A stretch of 56,741 nucleotides of DNA. It comes from Elusimicrobiota bacterium (lineage in GTDB: Bacteria; Elusimicrobiota; Elusimicrobia; Elusimicrobiales; UBA9959). The position numbers and the translations under genes were made by a program. Shown in pieces: positions 41,663 through 49,480 of the stretch. Within the stretch, counting starts at the first letter, position 1. Each line of letters opens with the position of its first letter. Location: contig DMXM01000034.1 of NCBI GenBank assembly GCA_003482905.1, positions 26,458 to 83,198 of the forward strand, in the 5' to 3' direction. The notes under the pieces are model-generated. The model did no database searches, was not told the DNA's origin, and was given only the letters and a program-made list of their open reading frames with translations.

Positions 41663-42478
41663 ATGAAACCCGAAGATTTTATCAAGTTCCTGGACAAGGC
41701 CAAAATGTACGACCTTACCCAGCCGCTGAGCATCCACACCCCCCCGTGGCCCAGCTACATGCCGCTGCAGCTCCAGTATTTCAAGCGCATAGCCGGGGCC
41801 CATATGGGCCAGGGGGCCAACGGCCAGATAATGACCACCTCCAACCACGTGGGCACCCACATGGACGGCGAGATACACTTTTACAGCGCCGGCCGCACCA
41901 TAGGCGAGGTGCCGATGAAGGAATGGACAGGGCCGGCCGTAGTGGTCGACATTTCCAAGGATGTGGGCGATTACGACCTTTACGAGCCGGAGCTGCTGAT
42001 GAAGCGCGCCGATATCCGCAAGGGCGATATCCTCATCATCAATACCGGCTACCACAAGTACGCCTGGTACGAGAAGGGCACCTGCGACGAGGTGCGTTAT
42101 TTCTGCAAACACCCAGGCCCCGGGCCGCGCTTCCACAAGTGGGCGCTGGACATGAAATTCAAGTGGATAGGCGTGGACTGCGGCTCGGCCGACCACCCCA
42201 TGAACACCATCATCCGCAACTGGCATCCGAAGCTGTTCGTAGAGGCCGAAAATAAGCTGGTCAATAATTACGGCAAGAAATGGGACGAGATGTTCCCTCA
42301 GGATGAATACTACCAGGTGATGCATCTCAAGCTTTTCCCCAAGCGCCTGGTCCACGCCGAGAATATCGGCGGCGAGATAGACAAGCTTTCCAATAAGCGC
42401 TGCTGGCTCGGCTTCTTCCCCCTTAAGGGCATAGAGCTCGAATCGGCCATGGGCCGCGTGGTGGCCTGGACGGCCTGA
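41663..42478 (+). CDS. Cyclase-family metal-dependent amidohydrolase (kynurenine formamidase/isatin hydrolase-like)
   Basis: A 271-residue protein of the cyclase family (PF04199), which hydrolyses amide or lactam bonds with a divalent metal. The metal-binding motif HxGTHxD is present as SNHVGTHMDGEIHF (His62, His66, Asp68, His72), and GDILIINTGYHKYAW and WIGVDCGSADHPMN are usual. Typical members are about 210-260 residues; this one has a longer C-terminal part. It is the first gene of the island that contains the molybdenum hydroxylase and AllFGH genes. I infer that it opens a ring or cleaves an amide in that pathway. The substrate cannot be named. Confidence 0.8.
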   Translation: MKPEDFIKFLDKAKMYDLTQPLSIHTPPWPSYMPLQLQYFKRIAGAHMGQGANGQIMTTSNHVGTHMDGEIHFYSAGRTIGEVPMKEWTGPAVVVDISKDVGDYDLYEPELLMKRADIRKGDILIINTGYHKYAWYEKGTCDEVRYFCKHPGPGPRFHKWALDMKFKWIGVDCGSADHPMNTIIRNWHPKLFVEAENKLVNNYGKKWDEMFPQDEYYQVMHLKLFPKRLVHAENIGGEIDKLSNKRCWLGFFPLKGIELESAMGRVVAWTA

Positions 42479-42486
42479 CCATACGA

Positions 42487-42510
42487 CGGGGGCGGGCTAG
42501 CCCGCCCCCG
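42487..42510. repeat. Perfect 24-bp palindrome between cyclase and hydroxylase genes
   Basis: CGGGGGCGGGCT followed directly by its complement AGCCCGCCCCCG. No T-run follows on either strand. It could be a protein binding site or a very stable mRNA hairpin that separates expression of the cyclase from the hydroxylase subunits. Confidence 0.7.
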
Positions 42511-42538
42511 GTCGCGACTATCAGCCTGGAGGTTAAAT

Positions 42539-43432
42539 ATGCCGATCACTACCGAGTTTGAATACGTCAAGCCCAAAGACATGGACGAAGCCCTCCATGT
42601 CTTTTCGCTTTACCGGGAGAAGGCCAGGGTGCTCGCCGGCGGCACCGACCTGGTGGTGCACCTCAAGGAGAACCTGGCCCGCCCCGAGGTGGTGGTGGAT
42701 ATAAAGGCGCTGCAGGAACTGGCCGGTCTTGCGCTCAAGGGCGACGTTCTGCGTATCGGCGCGCTGGTCACTTTCGCCGACCTCACGGGTTCCCCGCTGG
42801 TAAAAGCCAAATTCCCATTGCTGTGGGAAGCCTCGCTGACGGTAGCCTCGGCAGGCGTGCGCAACCGCGCCACCCTGGCCGGCAATATCTGCTCCGCCGT
42901 GCCTTCCGCGGATTCCGCGCCGGCGCTGGCGGTGTATGACGCCGCGGTCCTGACGCGCAGCCTCAGGGGAGAGCGCCGCGTGGCCATAAGCGAGTGGTTC
43001 GCCGGGCCCAAGAAGACCGTGCTGGCCCCGGACGAGATAGTTACCGCCGTGGAGCTGAAGCTTCCGGCCAAAAAGCACGCCGGCTGCTATATGAAACTTT
43101 CCCGTTACGAAGGCGAAGACCTGGCGCAGGGCGGTATAGCCGCGCTGGCCTTCGCCGACAATACCTACCGCCTGGCCGTCTGCGCCCTTGGCCCCAAGCC
43201 CGCGCGCTGCCCCAAAACCGAAGCGCTGCTCAACGGCAATAAACTCGGCGAGAAACTGCTCGCCAAGGCCAAAGAGACCATCCTGCAGGAGGTGTCCCCC
43301 ATCAGCGATATCCGCTCCTCCAAGGAATACCGGCTGCATATGACGCAGGTGATGCTGAGCCGCGCGCTTGAAGCGGCGGTGGCCCGCCTGTTCGGCAAGG
43401 GGCCGAAGTACGGCACCGGGAATATCGTTTAG
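42539..43432 (+). CDS. Molybdenum hydroxylase FAD-binding (medium) subunit
   Basis: A 297-residue subunit of the xanthine dehydrogenase/CO dehydrogenase medium-chain family. It passes electrons from the Fe-S clusters to its FAD and then to an acceptor. The FAD-binding loops are visible: VLAGGTDLVVHLKEN near residue 32, and ATLAGNICSAVPSADSAPAL near residue 115. The later ARYEGEDLAQGG-like segment (SRYEGEDLAQGGIAALAF) and the C-terminal domain are also usual. It is followed by the 2Fe-2S subunit gene after 19 nt; the Mo subunit is separated by two extra genes. GGAGG precedes the ATG. Confidence 0.93.
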   Translation: MPITTEFEYVKPKDMDEALHVFSLYREKARVLAGGTDLVVHLKENLARPEVVVDIKALQELAGLALKGDVLRIGALVTFADLTGSPLVKAKFPLLWEASLTVASAGVRNRATLAGNICSAVPSADSAPALAVYDAAVLTRSLRGERRVAISEWFAGPKKTVLAPDEIVTAVELKLPAKKHAGCYMKLSRYEGEDLAQGGIAALAFADNTYRLAVCALGPKPARCPKTEALLNGNKLGEKLLAKAKETILQEVSPISDIRSSKEYRLHMTQVMLSRALEAAVARLFGKGPKYGTGNIV

Positions 43433-43451
43433 GGAGCCATAAGGGTTAAAT

Positions 43452-43919
43452 ATGAAAACTCACATGATAAATTTCAGCCTGAACGGGGAGAAGGTTTCCC
43501 TGGGGGTGGAGCCGAACGACGTACTGCTGGACGTGCTGCGCGGGCGGCTGGGGATAAAAAGCCCCAAGGTGGGCTGCGACCGCGGCGACTGCGGCACCTG
43601 CACCGTGCTCTTAAACGGCAAGACCATCCGCTCCTGCCTGGCGCTGGCGGTGGAGGCGGACGGCACCGAGATAGTTACGCTGGAGGGCGCGGGTTCCCGC
43701 AAATGGACGCAGAAGCTGCAGAAGAAGTTCCACGAAAAGAATTCCTTCCAGTGCGGTTTCTGCGCTCCCGGCGTGATCCTGTCGGCCACCGAACTGCTTG
43801 AAAAGAATCCCAAACCCACCGTGCACGACATAAAGGAAGCCATCGCCGGCAATCTCTGCCGCTGCACCGGCTACGAACCGATAGTGGCGGCTATAGAAGA
43901 GACGGTTAAGGGGAGGTAG
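43452..43919 (+). CDS. Molybdenum hydroxylase 2Fe-2S (small) subunit
   Basis: A 155-residue subunit with both [2Fe-2S] clusters of the family. The N-terminal plant-ferredoxin-type cluster uses Cys42, 47, 50 and 62 (GCDRGDCGTCTVLLNGK). The C-terminal helical cluster uses Cys101, 104, 136 and 138 (QCGFCAPG and NLCRCTGYEP). All eight ligands are present, so the protein should be functional. Gene order FAD-2Fe2S-(insert)-Mo follows the medium-small-large order of other bacterial hydroxylases. Confidence 0.95.
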   Translation: MKTHMINFSLNGEKVSLGVEPNDVLLDVLRGRLGIKSPKVGCDRGDCGTCTVLLNGKTIRSCLALAVEADGTEIVTLEGAGSRKWTQKLQKKFHEKNSFQCGFCAPGVILSATELLEKNPKPTVHDIKEAIAGNLCRCTGYEPIVAAIEETVKGR

Positions 43920-44180
43920 AGATATGATCTCTTTTCTGAGGCGCTCAACGCGCAACGCGGATGGGAACACGGCCGTAAACGCGCCGGCGCCGTACCACGC
44001 GCATAAGCCCCGGCGTGTTGTGTGGGTGGCAACAATGAAGTCGGGTTTCGTTCCTTTTCCCTCCGACGACCAGCCGCCTCCCATGCGCGGCCAAGTTTCA
44101 GTAAAGGCGTCAGGCGTAGTACAGGGAGGCGAGGCTTTCTCGGGCGGTAAAAAGTTAAGAGCGCGTTTCTAGGAGACTTT

Positions 44181-44609
44181 ATGAAAAACTTGATATTGAT
44201 GGCGGTGGCGGTTGCTCTCGGGGCCTGCGCGGTTCCGCAGGGCGGTATGAAAAGGGTCGGCGGCCCCACCCTTTTCGGGAACATCGCCGCCCCGGCGCAG
44301 GAGACGGGGGCCTTTGTGGAGGAGACGATAGAAGTAGTTACCGCGCCCGCCGGCGCGCGCGTGCTGGTGAACGACGGATTTATGGGTTACGCCCCGGTTA
44401 AAGCGGTGGTGCGCCGCTACTGGCGCGGCGAGCCCGGCAATATGGTGCTGGACCAGGTTAAGATAGACGCCCAGCCCGTGGCCGCCGGCCATTGCGCGCA
44501 GGGCGGCCTCTTCGGCCCCAACTCCACCAAAGTCCCCTCCCCCCTGCGCCTGGATATGACCGCCTGTGCCGCCCAGCCGTCCTACGCCCGGCCTGGGGGT
44601 AAGAAGTAA
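44181..44609 (+). CDS. Small lipoprotein with PEGA-like domain
   Basis: A 142-residue protein with a lipoprotein signal (hydrophobic start, lipobox LGAC with Cys16), so it should be lipid-anchored. The middle (VTAPAGARVLVNDGFMGYAP) resembles a PEGA-type beta-sandwich repeat. Near the end three cysteines (CAQGG, MTACA) remain unexplained. GGAGA lies 5 nt before the ATG. It lies 261 nt after the 2Fe-2S subunit gene; I see no convincing gene in that gap, only a short ORF (43924-44172) with random-looking composition. Its place inside the hydroxylase operon looks like an insertion rather than a functional link. Confidence 0.7.
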   Translation: MKNLILMAVAVALGACAVPQGGMKRVGGPTLFGNIAAPAQETGAFVEETIEVVTAPAGARVLVNDGFMGYAPVKAVVRRYWRGEPGNMVLDQVKIDAQPVAAGHCAQGGLFGPNSTKVPSPLRLDMTACAAQPSYARPGGKK

Positions 44610-44640
44610 GGGGACGATTTAATTTGATTGGCGTCTAAAA

Positions 44641-45216
44641 ATGAATAAGCAGGAATTAAAACAGCTCTTGGAAGAAGGCGAGGGCTATAAAATAGAATTC
44701 AAAGAGGCTCTGTCCAACCTGGATAAGGAGATGGTGGCTTTTGCCAATTCCGCGGGCGGGCTTGGCAAAAAGAGCGTATTGCGCAACCCGCTGCTGGCTG
44801 ATCTGCTTAACCGCGCGGACTATATAGAGAAAATGGGCACCGGCGTGAACAAAATGCGCCGCCTGATGAAAGCCGCCGGCCTCAAACGCCCCAGATTCGA
44901 ATCCACCGGCTTTCTCACGATAACCTTCGCCCGGCCTGGCTTTTCTTCCAAGGGCAGTTCGGAGAGGACTGACACCAAAACTACCCCCAAAACTACCCCC
45001 AAAACTACCCCCAAAACCGAGGGTGCTATTTTGGGATTAATTGCGGTAAATCCGCGCCTGACAAAAGCGGACTTGGCAAAAGAATTAAATCTCACGATCG
45101 ACGGAATAAAATACAGCATTAAGAAACTTACCAAAAGCGGCGTTCTCCGCTGGCAAGGCTCAAGCAAAAGCGGCCATTGGGAAGTAAATGCTAAACGCAG
45201 TAAAGAAGAAGAGTAA
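44641..45216 (+). pseudogene. Internally deleted AlbA-2/ATP-binding winged-helix regulator
   Basis: A 191-residue ORF that looks like both ends of a much longer protein joined in frame. Residues 1-40 (MNKQELKQLLEEGEGYKIEF and FANSAGG) are the start of the Schlafen AlbA_2 domain. Residues 41-80 (VLRNPLLADLLNRADYIEKM, then GTGVNKM) are the end of the following ATP-binding-like domain. After a TTPK-repeat linker, residues about 125-185 form a winged helix (LTKADLAKELNLTIDGIKYS). Full-length relatives are about 450 residues, so about 250-300 residues are missing. The deletion is in frame, and a truncated DNA-binding protein could still be made. Base composition is more AT-rich than its neighbours. 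Confidence 0.7.
44977..45012 (+). repeat. Three perfect 12-nt tandem repeats
   Basis: The unit AAAACTACCCCC occurs three times head to tail and encodes the TTPK linker of the deleted AlbA-type regulator. Repeats of this kind can change number by replication slippage. Confidence 0.9.
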
Positions 45217-45261
45217 TAAAATCAGCAGCGTCCCCTGATCTGTGTTTGTTGAGAGGAACAT

Positions 45262-47664
45262 ATGGAACTTCAAAAAACAATTTCTAAACCTAAGAAGGGC
45301 GTGAAAGCTAAGCCTGCGGGAGATGAATTGCAGGTAGTGGGCAAATCGGTGCTGCGCATTGACGGCTGGGAGAAGATCAAGGGCGCGGCCAAGTATACCG
45401 ACGACCTGGAATTCGGGCCCGCCCTGCTTTACGCCGCCCTGGTGGAAAGCCCCCACGCCCACGCGAAGATAAAATCCATCGATACCTCCAAGGCGGAGAA
45501 GGTCCACGGCGTGGTTAAGGTGGTTACCGGCCGCAACTTCACCCAGAAGTTCGGCCTCTACATGAACGACCGTTATGTTTTTGCCACCGACATCGTGCGC
45601 TTCGTCGGTGAACAGGTGGCCGCCGTGGTGGCCACCGACCCCAAGATAGCCCTGCGCGCCGCCGCCCTGGTGAAGGTGGAATACGTAGAGCTGCCCGCGG
45701 TGATGGACCCCGTAAAGGCGCTGGAGAAGGATTCCCCGCTGGTTCATCCTAATCTTGGCAGCTACACGCATGTGCCCTGGTTCTTCCCAAAGCCGGGCAC
45801 CAATATCGCCCATTGGCGCAAGATCCGCAAAGGCGACCTGGCTAAAGGTTTCAAGGACGCGGACCTGGTGCTGGAAGATACGTATACTGTCCCCCGTTAC
45901 GCTCATTGCGCCATAGAGCCGCATTCGGCCGTAGGCCTTTACGACGCTTCCGGCCGGCTGACCATGTGGACCTCCTCCCAGTCCCCCTTCACGCAGCGCC
46001 ACGTCTTCGCCGAAACCCTCAAGGCCTTCGGCCTCAGCCACAAGGACGTGCGCGTCATCAGCACCTATATCGGCGGCGGCTTCGGCGGCAAGGCCGGCGT
46101 CACCATGGAGATTATCGCCGCGGCGCTAGCCATCGCGGTGCCGGGCCGCCCGGTCAAACTGCTGTGGAACCGCGCGCAGGAGTTCTATAACACCTACCAG
46201 CGCCTCGGCGTTACGGCCAAGATAAAGATGGGCGCCACCAAAGCCGGCAAGATAACCGCGCTGGACTTTAAACTGCACTGGGACTCGGGCGCTTACGTGG
46301 AATACGGCGCCAACGTGGTGAACGCGGCCGGATTGTCGGCCAGCGGCCCGTACCGCGTGGATAACCTGAGCGTAGATTCCATGTGCACGTATACCAACCT
46401 GCCGCCCTGCGGCGCCTACCGCGGCTTCGGTTATTCCGAGTTCCTTTTCGGCCTGGAGTCCCATATCACCCGAATGGCCACCGAGCTGGGCTTGGACCCT
46501 GTGGAGTTCCGCAAGAAGAACGCCATTAAAGAGGGCGACACCCTGCCCTACGGCGCGCACATGAACCCCAACGGCATCCGCCAGGCCATTGAGAAGGTGG
46601 AAAAAGAGATAAAGTGGGGCGTGAAAGAAAAATCCAAAGACCCGAACAAGGCCATTGGCAAAGCCCTGGTCTGTTTCTGGAAATCCCCCGCCATGCCGCC
46701 CAATGCCAGTTCCAGCGCTTTCCTGAAGTTTAACGAGGACGGGAGCGTGAATATCCTGGTCTCCGGCATGGAGATAGGGCAGGGCCTGCTTACCGTGATG
46801 GCCCAGATAGCCGGCGAGGTGCTGGCGCTGCCGGTGACCAAGATCCGGGTGGAGACCCCGGACACCGACCGCAACCCTTACGAGTGGCAGACCGTGGGCT
46901 CCCACGTGACGTGGGGCTGCGGCAACGCGGTCAAGCGCGCGGCCCTCGAGGCGCGCGAGCGCATTTTCGACCTGGTGCAGCGCGTGCATTGTCTGGACAA
47001 GAGCACGCTGTACCTTCAGGACGAATGCGTTAAGTGCCGGACCAAGCCGGATTTCGCGCTGCCTTTCAGGGACTTCGTCATCAACGGCATCCAGGCCGAC
47101 GACCACACGTTCAAGGGCGGCCCCATTATGGGCTCGGGTGTCTTCATGCCCGAGTTCGCCTCGGCCATCAGCGACCCGGAGACCGGCCAGGGCGGCCACC
47201 CGAACGTGCATTACACCACCGGTTCGGCGGGCATCATCCTTGAGGTGGACAGGGAAACCGGTAAGATGAAGATTAAGAAGGTGGCGCTGGCCGTGGACTG
47301 CGGCAAGGCCATTAACCCGGACCTGGTGCGCGGCCAGATAGTTGGCGGCCTGATGCAGGGCTTCGCCACGGTGCTTTACGAGGATATGCGCTACAACGAC
47401 AAAGGCAAACTGCTCAATGCCAACTTCTCTGACTACAAGATCCCGACGGCCATGGACATGCCTGACGTGGTGGTGCCGATAATAATAGAGGTGGCCCAGC
47501 CCGACGGTCCGTTCGGAGCGCGCGGCGTGGGCGAGCACACCATGATCCCCTGCGCGCCGCTGATCGCCAACGCGGTGGCGGACGCGCTGGGCGTGCGCAT
47601 TAAGTCTATGCCGGTGACCAAGGAAAAAGTGGCTCTGGCGGTGAAAGCCGAAGGGAAGAAGTAG
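45262..47664 (+). CDS. Molybdenum hydroxylase large subunit (xanthine dehydrogenase family)
   Basis: An 800-residue catalytic subunit carrying the molybdopterin cofactor. The N-terminal 'hammerhead' domain includes GAAKYTDDLEF. Cofactor-binding blocks follow: YIGGGFGGKAGV near 270, CGAYRGFGYSEF near 385, GMEIGQGLLTVMAQIAGE near 510, and the C-terminal GARGVGEHTMIP near 752 with the catalytic Glu. AYRGFG is the form found in xanthine dehydrogenase-like and related N-heterocycle hydroxylases, not the AYRCSFR loop of CO dehydrogenase form I. So a purine or similar ring is the likely substrate class, but the exact one cannot be read. GAGAGGAA precedes the ATG. Confidence 0.92.
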   Translation: MELQKTISKPKKGVKAKPAGDELQVVGKSVLRIDGWEKIKGAAKYTDDLEFGPALLYAALVESPHAHAKIKSIDTSKAEKVHGVVKVVTGRNFTQKFGLYMNDRYVFATDIVRFVGEQVAAVVATDPKIALRAAALVKVEYVELPAVMDPVKALEKDSPLVHPNLGSYTHVPWFFPKPGTNIAHWRKIRKGDLAKGFKDADLVLEDTYTVPRYAHCAIEPHSAVGLYDASGRLTMWTSSQSPFTQRHVFAETLKAFGLSHKDVRVISTYIGGGFGGKAGVTMEIIAAALAIAVPGRPVKLLWNRAQEFYNTYQRLGVTAKIKMGATKAGKITALDFKLHWDSGAYVEYGANVVNAAGLSASGPYRVDNLSVDSMCTYTNLPPCGAYRGFGYSEFLFGLESHITRMATELGLDPVEFRKKNAIKEGDTLPYGAHMNPNGIRQAIEKVEKEIKWGVKEKSKDPNKAIGKALVCFWKSPAMPPNASSSAFLKFNEDGSVNILVSGMEIGQGLLTVMAQIAGEVLALPVTKIRVETPDTDRNPYEWQTVGSHVTWGCGNAVKRAALEARERIFDLVQRVHCLDKSTLYLQDECVKCRTKPDFALPFRDFVINGIQADDHTFKGGPIMGSGVFMPEFASAISDPETGQGGHPNVHYTTGSAGIILEVDRETGKMKIKKVALAVDCGKAINPDLVRGQIVGGLMQGFATVLYEDMRYNDKGKLLNANFSDYKIPTAMDMPDVVVPIIIEVAQPDGPFGARGVGEHTMIPCAPLIANAVADALGVRIKSMPVTKEKVALAVKAEGKK

Positions 47665-47678
47665 GCTCCTGGAGATCG

Positions 47679-47840
47679 GGCTGTCACAGGGACCGGAACG
47701 CAAAAACAGCGTCTCGCACACCGTGCTCGCGCTTCCCCGCCTCGCGCATGAACACTTAATTGTGTCGCTGCGCTCCACCCCGCGCTTACGTAAGCGTCGG
47801 GCTCCGGCAGGGTTTTGCTTATCCGGTCCCTGCGCCAGCC
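47679..47840 (+). repeat. Structured 3' repeat, copy R2 (after the Mo subunit gene)
   Basis: A 162-nt element beginning 14 nt after the stop of the Mo subunit gene, in the same orientation. Outer arms 47679-47696 and 47823-47840 pair at 16 of 18 positions. Core boxes GGAACGCAAAAAC, CACACCGTG, the palindrome GCTTACGTAAGC and TTTTGCTTATCC match copy R1 (read on its minus strand) closely. The arm sequence differs from R1 but is still self-complementary. It lies between two genes of one operon, so a role as complete terminator is unlikely unless the downstream genes have their own promoter. Confidence 0.8.
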
Positions 47841-47879
47841 CGAGGCGCTTTTCGCTGCTGAAGTTTTAAGGAGATACAG

Positions 47880-48641
47880 ATGAAAGTAGCACTGTGCCAG
47901 TATGATATCAAGTGGGAAGATAAAGAGGCCAATAAGAGCAAGATAGAGACCCTTATCGAGAACTGCAAGCGCCTGGGGGAGATCGACTGGCTGGTGTTCT
48001 CGGAGATGACGCTTTCCGGCTTTACCATGAACACCGCCGTCTCCGAGCTGGACGATTCGGACCGGGCCTTTTTCTCCGGGCTGGCCGCCGAGAACAATAT
48101 CAACATCTCTTACGGCGGGGTGGAGAAAGGTTACAACAACCTTATTACCCTGGACCGCCGCGGCAACCGCATAAACACCTATTCCAAGATCCATCTCTAC
48201 GCCTTCGGCGGCGAGGACAAGCATTACAAGGCCGGCGACAAAATAGAACTCTTCGGCATGGAAGGCCTGCGCGTTATGCCGGCGGTCTGTTTCGACCTGA
48301 GGTTCCCCTACCTGTTCTGGAACAAGGCCCCCGCCGCCGACGTGTACCTGGTTATCGCCGCCTGGCCCATGCGCCGCGCCGAGCAGTGGACGACACTGCT
48401 GCGCGCCCGCGCCGTTGAGAACCAGGCCTACTGCATAGGCGTGGACCGCGTGGGTATGGAGGGCAAGGTGGAGTATTCCGGCAACTCCATGTGTTACGAC
48501 CCGTTGGGCAAGACGGTGCTGGATTGCGGCACGGCCGAGGGCATTTATTTAGCCGACGCTCCGCTCGAACGCGATCTGGTCTCTAAAACCCGCGAGCGCT
48601 TCCCCTTCATGGGCGAAAGAAAAAGTTTCCCCTGGCAATAA
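47880..48641 (+). CDS. Nitrilase-superfamily carbon-nitrogen hydrolase (omega-amidase-like)
   Basis: A 253-residue cytoplasmic amidase of the nitrilase superfamily. The catalytic triad is complete: Glu42 in FSEMTLSG, Lys103 in YSKIHLYAFGGED, and Cys137 in PAVCFDLRFP. The sequence is closest in style to the omega-amidase/YafV-NIT2 branch, which hydrolyses omega-amides of 2-oxo acids, but related enzymes cleave carbamoyl groups. In this operon it could deaminate an amide intermediate such as oxamate or a ureido product; that is inference. The ATG has AAGGAG upstream, and the next gene starts one base after its stop. Confidence 0.85.
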   Translation: MKVALCQYDIKWEDKEANKSKIETLIENCKRLGEIDWLVFSEMTLSGFTMNTAVSELDDSDRAFFSGLAAENNINISYGGVEKGYNNLITLDRRGNRINTYSKIHLYAFGGEDKHYKAGDKIELFGMEGLRVMPAVCFDLRFPYLFWNKAPAADVYLVIAAWPMRRAEQWTTLLRARAVENQAYCIGVDRVGMEGKVEYSGNSMCYDPLGKTVLDCGTAEGIYLADAPLERDLVSKTRERFPFMGERKSFPWQ

Positions 48642-48642
48642 T

Positions 48643-49473
48643 ATGGACCTGCTTTCTTACGGCGACAGCATACCCGAGGGCGATTACCGCCTGCACTCGG
48701 CGTTCGCCAACGCCATAAACTTCCGCAGGGGCAAGCTGATAGTCTCGCTTGTGCCCCCGCGCACCGGGGCCGGCCCGCTTAACCTGGTGCTCAAACAGCT
48801 GCCGCTGGGCGCCAGGCGCCTGCGCGCCTCCAGGTTCTACTTTTACGTCGACGAGAACCGCCTGCGCAAGGAGGCCGACTCGCTCTATTCTTCCGCTATC
48901 CCGGAAGTCGATGCCGCCCCGGAAACCGTGTTCGCCAATACTATGGAGCTGACGCGCCTGCTCGCGGCCGGCGCACCGCCCAAAAGCCTGGCTTTTATAT
49001 TTGCGCCGGAGCTGGAGAAGGATTTCGCGCGCACATTCGATAAACACATGCTGGCCAGGTTTAAAAAAGGCGTCGCCTATTTTAAGACCGGCAATTACCG
49101 GCTGGGCGCGCGGACCATGCGCGGCCTGGGCCTCGGCCTTACCCCCTCCGGCGACGATTTTCTCAGCGGCATGCTGGCCGGCTTCAACTACGCCGTGCTG
49201 AACCTGCGCTTCGACGTTATGGCGAAGCTGGAACTGATCTATTACAACGCCTCGGGCAAGAATATCATCTCGAACAATTTCATGCAGGCTTCTTATGAAG
49301 GGAAAGTGAACGCCAAGGTGGGCCGGCTCATGCGGGCCTTGTCTGCAAAAGGCGGCCAAGACCTGCCCGCTGCGGCGGCGTCCGCGCTGCAGAGCGGGCA
49401 TACCTCCGGGGCCGATTTCTGCGCCGGCCTGGTTTTCTCCCTGCTCGACGCTTTTGCCTGGAAAGAAGAATAA
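48643..49473 (+). CDS. allH: AllH-like (DUF2877) subunit of oxamate carbamoyltransferase
   Basis: A 276-residue DUF2877 protein (E. coli YlbF, now AllH). The family hallmark GLGLGLTPSGDDFLSGMLAG is present near residues 160-180, and SGHTSGADFCAG near the C-terminus. In E. coli AllF, AllG and AllH together catalyse the carbamoyltransferase reaction between oxalurate and oxamate plus carbamoyl phosphate. It starts one base after the amidase gene and ends 7 nt before allF. All three subunit genes are contiguous here, in the order H-F-G instead of E. coli F-G-H. Confidence 0.85.
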   Translation: MDLLSYGDSIPEGDYRLHSAFANAINFRRGKLIVSLVPPRTGAGPLNLVLKQLPLGARRLRASRFYFYVDENRLRKEADSLYSSAIPEVDAAPETVFANTMELTRLLAAGAPPKSLAFIFAPELEKDFARTFDKHMLARFKKGVAYFKTGNYRLGARTMRGLGLGLTPSGDDFLSGMLAGFNYAVLNLRFDVMAKLELIYYNASGKNIISNNFMQASYEGKVNAKVGRLMRALSAKGGQDLPAAAASALQSGHTSGADFCAGLVFSLLDAFAWKEE

Positions 49474-49480
49474 GGAAAAT

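Noticed and set aside
43924..44172. 82-aa ORF with a GGGGAGG site after the 2Fe-2S subunit gene
   Set aside because: The ribosome site is good, but the sequence has no recognisable fold, odd composition and no coupling with the next gene. It is more likely non-coding or decayed DNA.
44977..45012. CRISPR-like direct repeats
   Set aside because: The 12-nt units are contiguous with no spacers and lie inside a coding frame as TTPK codons.
45262..47664. Aerobic CO dehydrogenase large subunit (coxL)
   Set aside because: The active-site loop is AYRGFG, not the AYRCSFR of form I CoxL; the neighbours are ureide-type genes rather than cox accessory genes.
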